A stretch of 64,000 bases of DNA from the NCBI RefSeq assembly GCF_000284075.1, contig NC_017042.1, positions 558,001-622,000 of the forward strand, in the 5' to 3' direction. Origin of the DNA: Rickettsia rhipicephali str. 3-7-female6-CWPP (GTDB lineage Bacteria; Pseudomonadota; Alphaproteobacteria; Rickettsiales; Rickettsiaceae). A program made the translations under genes and the position numbers. Positions 58,964 through 64,000 of this stretch are shown piece by piece (position 1 is the stretch's first letter; each line of letters opens with the position of its first letter). The notes under the pieces were generated by a model. The model saw only the letters and a program-made list of their open reading frames with translations. It was not told the DNA's origin and did no database searches.

Positions 58964-59071
58964 CTATCCTGCAATTTTTATTAATGCTATAAGATATACA
59001 ATTATTATCATTATGACAAGGATAGATAATAAAATATAATTTTTTTGTCTTTGAATTTTATTTTGTTTCAT
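58964..59071 (-). CDS. 35-residue single-helix membrane peptide
   Basis: ATG at 59071 opens a 35-codon frame ending TAG at 58964: a basic N-terminus (MKQNKIQRQKNY) and one membrane helix (LLSILVIMIIIVYLIALIKI). It lies between the FKBP-like gene (6 bases after its stop) and the cupredoxin gene. The layout resembles the small CoxF-type proteins of alphaproteobacterial oxidase assembly, but no such genes are adjacent. It is too short to be sure it is translated. Confidence 0.5.
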   Translation of the reverse strand: MKQNKIQRQKNYILLSILVIMIIIVYLIALIKIAG

Positions 59072-59077
59072 ATTTAT

Positions 59078-60073
59078 TTAATTTTGTTTAAAGTCTCCTA
59101 GTTCAAGCAAAAGATATTCATTTATTGGTAACGATTCATGAGAAATAATTTTATTTATGTTAGAACCTAAAGTTTTAAATGTTTTGCCTTTAGCAATAAC
59201 ACTGCGTGTTCCAACCGTTACTTTACCCTGCAAGGCGTAAGAAAAAATTAAAGGATATGTAATATCGCCGATTTTCATATCTATTTGTTGTCCTTTTGCT
59301 TTTGAATCATATAGTATTTTACCATTTGATAAGCGAGTAATTTTAGCATTAAAGCTTACTTTTTCACCACATAATAAAGGAACACGATAAGCTATCTCAT
59401 CGTCATAAATTTTAACTTCATTACTTTTAACAAAATTTTGCGGTAATATGGATTTTAAAATTACATTAACTTTATAATTATAAGCATCATCGAAGATAAT
59501 ATTATTACTATTATTAACGGCATATTTTGCCGGAATAATAGCTTCTCGTGCTTCTCCTACCATCATACCGATTATTACATTATCTAAGCCAAGCATTACA
59601 GGAGCAGAGCCTAAAGTAAAAGTCTTAGTATCTTCAGATATTAAAGTATTGTTCATATCTGATATTTGATACAATACGGTAACTACATGTCCGCAAGAAG
59701 CGGGACCAACATTACCGCTACCGAGCGTATTAATTTTGAACAGTGTTTTTACTAAATCCTTACGTACTTCAATAGTGTAATCATTAGGATTGATAGGTCC
59801 ATTTAACGGTTGTAAAATATTTTCAAAAAATGCTTTCCCTTCTTCGGTTTTAAGAGCATTTATTACTATTTTTGAAACCGTACGTTCAAATAAGTTACCG
59901 TTTAATGAAATAGGGGGTTCATTATTTATACTAGTGTGGTTTTCATCGGTAGATGAATTATTTGAAGCCGTTTGCTCTACAGTTGTAGGATTATTGTTGT
60001 CGGGAGATATTTTTAACTTTACTATATTGTAAAGTATTAGAATTACAATTATTAAAGATAAAAATTTTTGCAT
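59078..60073 (-). CDS. FKBP-type peptidyl-prolyl isomerase-like protein
   Basis: A 331-residue protein with an N-terminal membrane anchor or signal and two FKBP-like domains. The first has [42 protein letters not shown] and [11 protein letters not shown]. The second is around [20 protein letters not shown]. Such proteins assist folding in the periplasm. Several catalytic aromatic residues of classical FKBPs are not evident, so chaperone function without isomerase activity is possible. Confidence 0.75.
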   Translation of the reverse strand: MQKFLSLIIVILILYNIVKLKISPDNNNPTTVEQTASNNSSTDENHTSINNEPPISLNGNLFERTVSKIVINALKTEEGKAFFENILQPLNGPINPNDYTIEVRKDLVKTLFKINTLGSGNVGPASCGHVVTVLYQISDMNNTLISEDTKTFTLGSAPVMLGLDNVIIGMMVGEAREAIIPAKYAVNNSNNIIFDDAYNYKVNVILKSILPQNFVKSNEVKIYDDEIAYRVPLLCGEKVSFNAKITRLSNGKILYDSKAKGQQIDMKIGDITYPLIFSYALQGKVTVGTRSVIAKGKTFKTLGSNINKIISHESLPINEYLLLELGDFKQN

Positions 60074-60212
60074 ATATATTAATGTTTTAGTATAACAAAG
60101 TTTACTATAACAATCAATTACTTAATAATCAAATGAGAATAAAAATAATTTGATTAATAAAAATAATTGATTTAAATTTAGATGCAGAATTTTATAAATA
60201 TAGTGGTGAAAA

Positions 60213-60839
60213 GTGAAAAAATTTATATTTTGTTTTTTATGTTTATGGACATTAAACATATTTGCTGCTTCTAAAACTTACTCTAATAAGCTTAATCGTT
60301 GTAAAATTACTAGAAATATATTTAATGATTATGAACCGAAAGTTTTTGAAACTACTAATAATTTATTACGTAAAACAGGAAGATTATCAAAATTTTACGG
60401 TGAAAGGATATTAATTAAAGGAAAAGTATTAGATCAAAATTGCGTGCCTGTTGCGGATGCTAAAGTTTATTTATGGCAAGCAGGAAGCGGAGGTAAATAT
60501 CCTTACGAACCTTTAAAAACTAGAGTTGATAAAAGAAGATTTACAAGTAAAAGCGATTCAAGCTTTACCGGTTCCGGTATTGCTACTACTAATAATAAAG
60601 GAGAATATTACTTTATTAGCATGTTGCCTTATAAATTTTCTCGTTATTTGAGAAGTGCAAATATAAGAATAGAGCATCCTAGTCTTACTACTCTCGAAAC
60701 ACGCTTAGACTTATCTGATAAAAATATGTGTGATAATGAGTGCGGTGAAGTAAATCCGATATTGATCGAACCGCAAGAAAATATGCCGTCTTATTGTTTT
60801 GACTTAGTTTTGCAAGGTACGACGCTTAAGAGGTATTGA
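60213..60839 (+). CDS. Exported intradiol-dioxygenase-like beta-sandwich protein
   Basis: A 208-residue protein starting at GTG 60213 with a signal peptide ([15 protein letters not shown]). The mature part has the dioxygenase C-terminal fold: [57 protein letters not shown] and RIEHPSL. In true intradiol dioxygenases the iron is held by two Tyr and two His, including an H-x-H after the strand following the Pro. Here that region reads SANIRIEHP, so the full iron site is not obvious. The function is unknown and enzymatic activity doubtful. Confidence 0.7.
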   Translation: MKKFIFCFLCLWTLNIFAASKTYSNKLNRCKITRNIFNDYEPKVFETTNNLLRKTGRLSKFYGERILIKGKVLDQNCVPVADAKVYLWQAGSGGKYPYEPLKTRVDKRRFTSKSDSSFTGSGIATTNNKGEYYFISMLPYKFSRYLRSANIRIEHPSLTTLETRLDLSDKNMCDNECGEVNPILIEPQENMPSYCFDLVLQGTTLKRY

Positions 60840-61032
60840 TACAGTACGTCATTGCGAGGAAAATTACGAAGTAATTTGACGAAGCAATCTCAGGATATTT
60901 GACGAGATTGCCACGCAGTCTACGACTCTGCTCGCAATGACGTGTTGCCTCTTTCTGCGGTGCTTCTAAAGGCTTTTTTATACCACAACTACATAATGTA
61001 AATGCTAATACGAATAAATAAAATGTCTTCAT
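60826..61032 (-). CDS. Small LptM-like lipoprotein with repeat-derived C-terminus
   Basis: A 68-residue lipoprotein. The signal peptide has a CSC lipobox ([15 protein letters not shown]), and the G-x-K-x-P-L-x-x-P after the Cys is the LptM (YifL) pattern; that family helps assemble the LPS translocon. Only about 27 residues are native. From [14 protein letters not shown] on the sequence is encoded by the palindromic element 60847-60942, which also delivers the stop. The 3' end overlaps the convergent gene by 14 bases. Confidence 0.72.
   Translation of the reverse strand: MKTFYLFVLAFTLCSCGIKKPLEAPQKEATRHCEQSRRLRGNLVKYPEIASSNYFVIFLAMTYCINTS
60847..60942. repeat. RPE forming the 3' part of the LptM-like gene
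   Basis: CGTCATTGCGAGG ... AAGCAATCTCAGG ... GAGATTGCCACGCAG ... CGCAATGACG, read in frame on the minus strand by the lipoprotein gene. Confidence 0.85.
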
Positions 61033-61048
61033 TACTATAAATTATTAT

Positions 61049-61708
61049 ATGACCTTAAGAAATTATAATAAATATCTTATATGTATTATAGTATTTTTAT
61101 TATCTATAATAATTTTTATTCCTAAAATTCATGCTAAGCTCTATGAGAAGCCTAAGGATAAATTAGCCTTTTTAAGGGGTTCAAGCGTTCCTGATAATAT
61201 AATTTTTTTTGATGAAGAAAAAAATCAATATTCTCTTGATCAGTTTGAAGGAAAGACTATATTGTTAGTGTTTTGGGCTACTTGGAGTGCGCCTTGTGTC
61301 AAAGAAATGCCTGATCTTGATATGTTGCAAAAAGATTTTAGGAAATTACCTTTTTCAGTAATTCCGATTTCAGAAGATTATCAAGACATAAAAGTTGTGA
61401 AAGAATATTTTAAAAGCTATCAAATAAGATATTTGCCGATTTATCATGATTATAGAAATGAATTATTTAAAGCCTTAGGGGTTGTTAGTTTACCGACTAG
61501 TATATTAATAGACCCAAACGGCAAAATAGTAACTAGCTTTGTCGGCAATACAAATTGGTATGACGAAAAAGTTCGAGATACTATTTTATCTGCCATTCCC
61601 GGAAATTATCCTGAACCTAAAAATAGTTATAACGAGCAATCTCTGAATAAACCGGCTAAGCCTTTGCCGCCAATAAAAAAGGATGCTATAGTAACTCCAA
61701 GTAAATAG
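61049..61708 (+). CDS. TlpA-like thioredoxin-fold protein with Ser in place of the first active-site Cys
   Basis: A 219-residue membrane-anchored periplasmic thioredoxin of the TlpA/ResA type: N-terminal helix (ICIIVFLLSIIIFIP), then the fold with ILLVFWATW, the active site, and VSLPTSILIDPNGKIVTSFVG with the cis-Pro after Leu. The active site reads W-S-A-P-C (Ser80 to Cys83) where relatives have C-x-x-C. With one Cys it cannot cycle a disulfide in the usual way and may act as an isomerase, a holdase or be inactive. The tail is Pro/Lys-rich. Confidence 0.88.
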   Translation: MTLRNYNKYLICIIVFLLSIIIFIPKIHAKLYEKPKDKLAFLRGSSVPDNIIFFDEEKNQYSLDQFEGKTILLVFWATWSAPCVKEMPDLDMLQKDFRKLPFSVIPISEDYQDIKVVKEYFKSYQIRYLPIYHDYRNELFKALGVVSLPTSILIDPNGKIVTSFVGNTNWYDEKVRDTILSAIPGNYPEPKNSYNEQSLNKPAKPLPPIKKDAIVTPSK

Positions 61709-61716
61709 ACGAAGTG

Positions 61717-61821
61717 TAATTTGGAAAAGAGCAAGGAGTCTATAAGGCGAGGAGCGGAGCGTATACTTAATAGGTGAGTACCGCAGATCTTATAAGACGA
61801 CGTAGCCAATTTTTCAAATTA
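61717..61821. repeat. Palindromic element between the tlpA-like gene and sppA
   Basis: TAATTTGGAAAA at the left pairs with TTTTCAAATTA at the right, with GAGCAAGGAG and CTTAATAGGTGAG inside. It resembles the reverse complement of the element inside nuoC (5737-5839), so the two may belong to one family. Confidence 0.6.
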
Positions 61822-61855
61822 AACGAGTATATTAAATTAAAAATGAGTAAAATTA

Positions 61856-62770
61856 ATGAATGAAGTAAATAAATCAACTATGGCGAATGCTGAATTTGAT
61901 CAGATAATAACCAAACGGCAGATAAGTAAATTAGATCAATTATTTGCTTCGGTTTTTGGTAATTCTAAAGAGGTGATTGCCGTTTTACGCCTTAGCGGTG
62001 TTATCGGTAAAGTAAGTACTATGCAATCGGGACTTACTTTAGAATCATTAAATGAACTAATAGAAAAAGCTTTTAAAATAAAGAAATTAAAAGCATTATG
62101 TTTAATTATTAATTCTCCCGGCGGTTCTCCGGTACAATCTGAACTTATTGCAAAACGTATTCGTGACCTTGCTAAAGAAAATAAAATAAAAATTTATAGT
62201 TTTATTGAAGATATGGCGGCTTCAGGCGGATATTGGCTTGCTTGCAGCGGTGACCGGATATATGCTTTGCCGAGTTCGGTTATCGGTAGTATTGGAGTAG
62301 TATCAAGCGGATTCGGTTTTCATGAAGCAATTAATAAACTTGGGATAGAGAGAAGAGTTTATACGGAAGGTAAGAATAAATCAGTATTGGATCCGTTTAA
62401 ACCTATTAATAAAGATGATCTTAAAATTATCAAAAATTTGCAAAAGCAGGTTTATGAACATTTTATAGAATATGTAAAAACAAGAAGAGCAGGGAAGTTA
62501 ACTCAGCAAGACGAAATTTTATTTAACGGTGAATTTTGGGCAGGGCAAACGGCGCTTGATTACGGCTTAATTGACGGTATAGGTGATATGTATAGCGTAA
62601 TGAAAGAAAAATTCGGTGATAATATTAAGTTTCAATATCTGTGTGCTAAGCAGTCTTGGCTTAAAAAGAAACTTGGCATGGGAAGTAAGATATTAACCGA
62701 TAATCTTGCTAATTCTTTAATTGATGCGGTAGAAAATAAAATTATTAACGATAAATTTGATATGAAATAA
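61856..62770 (+). CDS. sppA: Signal peptide peptidase SppA/S49-family protease
   Basis: A 304-residue serine protease of the short, bacterial SppA (36K) type. The ClpP-like fold has the nucleophile Ser in [21 protein letters not shown], preceded by [14 protein letters not shown], and the general-base Lys in [13 protein letters not shown]. It degrades cleaved signal peptides in or near the membrane, though no strong membrane helix is visible, which suggests peripheral association. It is followed after one base by dut. Confidence 0.92.
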   Translation: MNEVNKSTMANAEFDQIITKRQISKLDQLFASVFGNSKEVIAVLRLSGVIGKVSTMQSGLTLESLNELIEKAFKIKKLKALCLIINSPGGSPVQSELIAKRIRDLAKENKIKIYSFIEDMAASGGYWLACSGDRIYALPSSVIGSIGVVSSGFGFHEAINKLGIERRVYTEGKNKSVLDPFKPINKDDLKIIKNLQKQVYEHFIEYVKTRRAGKLTQQDEILFNGEFWAGQTALDYGLIDGIGDMYSVMKEKFGDNIKFQYLCAKQSWLKKKLGMGSKILTDNLANSLIDAVENKIINDKFDMK

Positions 62771-62771
62771 T

Positions 62772-63218
62772 ATGACAATAACACAAGTTAAAATTAAAAA
62801 ACTAGAAAATTTTTCTGGCAGTCTGCCGGAATATGCTACAGAGCATAGTGCGGGGATGGATTTAATAGCCGCAAACGAGCAACCTATAACAATAAAAGCA
62901 GGCGCAATACAGCTAATTCCAACAGGTATCGCTATAGCACTACCGGATTCGTTTGAAGCCCAAATAAGACCCCGTTCGGGTCTTGCCGTTAAACACGGTA
63001 TCACGGTTGCTAATTCACCCGGTACTATTGATGCAGATTATCGAGGTGAAATAAAGGTCATTCTTATTAATCTCGGTAAAGAAGATTTCATTATAGAAAA
63101 AGGCATGCGAATTGCACAGATGATAATCGCAAAGTACGAACGTATATTATGGGAAGAAAGTAGTAGTCTTATGGAAACGATGCGTGGTAGCGGTGGCTTT
63201 GGTTCTACGGGTGTTTAG
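62772..63218 (+). CDS. dut: dUTP diphosphatase
   Basis: A 148-residue trimeric dUTPase hydrolysing dUTP to dUMP, keeping uracil out of DNA and feeding thymidylate synthesis. All five motifs are seen: [50 protein letters not shown] and the C-terminal [10 protein letters not shown]. The length is typical. It is in an operon with sppA. Confidence 0.98.
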   Translation: MTITQVKIKKLENFSGSLPEYATEHSAGMDLIAANEQPITIKAGAIQLIPTGIAIALPDSFEAQIRPRSGLAVKHGITVANSPGTIDADYRGEIKVILINLGKEDFIIEKGMRIAQMIIAKYERILWEESSSLMETMRGSGGFGSTGV

Positions 63219-63228
63219 TTGGTCTCTA

Positions 63229-63366
63229 TGTCATTCCCGCGTAGGCGGGAATCCAGAAAAAATAACCTTAATATTGATACAAAAATTACATATTAGGTAA
63301 AAATAAACCTATAAAAAATAAGTTTTTTATAGGTTTTACTGGATTCCTGCGTTCGCAGGAATGACA
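63229..63366. repeat. RPE between dut and the lytic transglycosylase gene
   Basis: TGTCATTCCCGCGTAGGCGGG ... CCTGCGTTCGCAGGAATGACA, with an inner ACCTATAAAAAATAAG / TTTTTTATAGGT hairpin. The interior is close to 31603-31738. An outer-arm copy CGAGCCATGCAACAACGC is at 63371-63388. Confidence 0.85.
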
Positions 63367-63441
63367 TAAACGAGCCATGCAACAACGCTTTTAGTAGCTC
63401 GTAATGACTATTAGGTATCCACACAAATCATAAAACTTATT

Positions 63442-64000
63442 ATGAAAATCACAATAAAATTATTAACTTCTATATTCTTGTTATTAGCTTTGAAAGTAAA
63501 TGCTAATTCTGATTCTGTAGATAATGTTAAGCAAGTTTTTACCTATATCGATCAAAAAAATTGGTCACAAGCCGAAGATTTAGCTCTAGAAGTAAATAAT
63601 AAAATTTTAACAAAAATTGTACTTTCTCAGAAATATTTAGATAATAAATATTCAGATAATAGTTTTGAACATGTAATAAGGTTTTTATGCAATAACCCGG
63701 ATTGGCCTCAAAATAAGCTGCTTGAAGAAAGAGTGGAAGAATATCTAAATAATAATACAAATAAAAAAGTAATTTTTGATTGGTTTAGTAAACATCCTCC
63801 TCTTACCGGCAAAGGTTATAAATTTTATGCGGCAGCTGCAAGTAGTTTAATCAAAGATCAGAAGATATTACTACCTATTATTAAAGAGGCTTGGGTATAC
63901 GCCAATTTCACTCCTGAAGAAGAAAATGTATATTACAATAAGTGGCATAAATATTTAACTGCGAGTGATCATTTAGAGCGAATAGAAGAACATTTATGGA
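63442..64000 (+). CDS. Soluble lytic murein transglycosylase-like protein, N-terminal part (partial)
   Basis: ATG 63442 starts a signal peptide (ITIKLLTSIFLLLALKVNANS) and the frame is open to the window end (186 codons). The visible part is a helical superhelix: WSQAEDLALEVNNKI, WPQNKLLEERVEEYL, VIFDWFSKHPPLTGKG, IKEAWVYANFTPEEE and YLTASDHLERIEEHLW. This matches the U-shaped N-terminal domain of Slt70-type transglycosylases. The catalytic domain would lie beyond 64000. Confidence 0.75.
   Translation, partial: MKITIKLLTSIFLLLALKVNANSDSVDNVKQVFTYIDQKNWSQAEDLALEVNNKILTKIVLSQKYLDNKYSDNSFEHVIRFLCNNPDWPQNKLLEERVEEYLNNNTNKKVIFDWFSKHPPLTGKGYKFYAAAASSLIKDQKILLPIIKEAWVYANFTPEEENVYYNKWHKYLTASDHLERIEEHLW

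Overview
The window is a strongly AT-rich stretch of a Rickettsia chromosome (Alphaproteobacteria, Rickettsiales). Four things point there: an ATP/ADP translocase of the rickettsial/plastid type (37440-38966), a class I lysyl-tRNA synthetase, the nuoABCDE order with yidD beside nuoE, and about thirty short palindromic repeats of the kind known as Rickettsia palindromic elements (RPEs). Several of these repeats are inserted in frame inside protein-coding genes. I cannot fix the species from sequence alone.

Layout. 1-2049: end of an AsmA-like gene, xseB, a broken BrnT/BrnA toxin-antitoxin pair and a broken DUF4239 gene. 2021-8786 (minus strand): DNA glycosylase, a broken YciI gene, yidD, complex I genes nuoE, nuoD, nuoC, nuoB and nuoA with a GIY-YIG nuclease gene inserted between nuoE and nuoD, then an O-antigen-ligase-like gene and a DUF2155 gene. 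8962-18595: remnant of a phage-type terminase, tRNA-Cys, xerD, two tandem related proteins of unknown function, fabI, lnt, a broken regulator and an AmpD-like protein that lacks its metal ligands. 18596-28372: a three-gene ABC uptake operon, a decayed ankyrin gene, dsbB, lysS, an AEC transporter and malic enzyme. 28413-38966: a proline-rich coiled-coil protein, a MITE-like element, vapBC, an MFS transporter, a 3.2-kb decayed protein gene, mdh, a second decayed ankyrin gene and the ATP/ADP translocase. 39183-46354: pyrG (frameshifted) with kdsB, tRNA-Lys and tRNA-Ile, an orphan antitoxin, a decayed Nudix gene, an oxidase-like membrane protein carrying three RPEs, folE and proS. 46562-64000: fic, ruvA, a decayed leucine-rich-repeat gene, ruvB, msbA, ampG, a D,D-carboxypeptidase, rlpA, a BON lipoprotein, yciB, an FTR1/cupredoxin iron module, an FKBP-like protein, small lipoproteins, a TlpA-like protein, sppA, dut and the start of a lytic transglycosylase gene.

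How it fits together. The intact genes serve respiration, envelope and peptidoglycan upkeep (lnt, msbA, ampG, dac, rlpA, lptM-like, slt), LPS precursor supply (kdsB), DNA repair (xseB, glycosylase, ruvAB, xerD, dut) and uptake from the host (translocase, MFS, ABC, FTR1). The accessory genes (toxin-antitoxin, ankyrin, leucine-rich repeat, terminase, Nudix, regulator) are mostly in decay, as expected of a reductively evolving intracellular genome.

Most notable for follow-up. (i) A GIY-YIG nuclease gene lies between two perfectly matching 27-bp RPE half-elements. (ii) Some RPEs sit within a larger unit marked by a recurring outer arm related to CATGCAACAA. (iii) A second palindromic element is nested inside an RPE1-like insert in the signal peptide of RlpA. 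(iv) Three RPEs lie in frame in one membrane-protein gene. (v) Conserved catalytic residues are replaced in the AmpD-like, MsbA and TlpA-like proteins. (vi) Two adjacent paralogues of unknown function look like possible secreted effectors.
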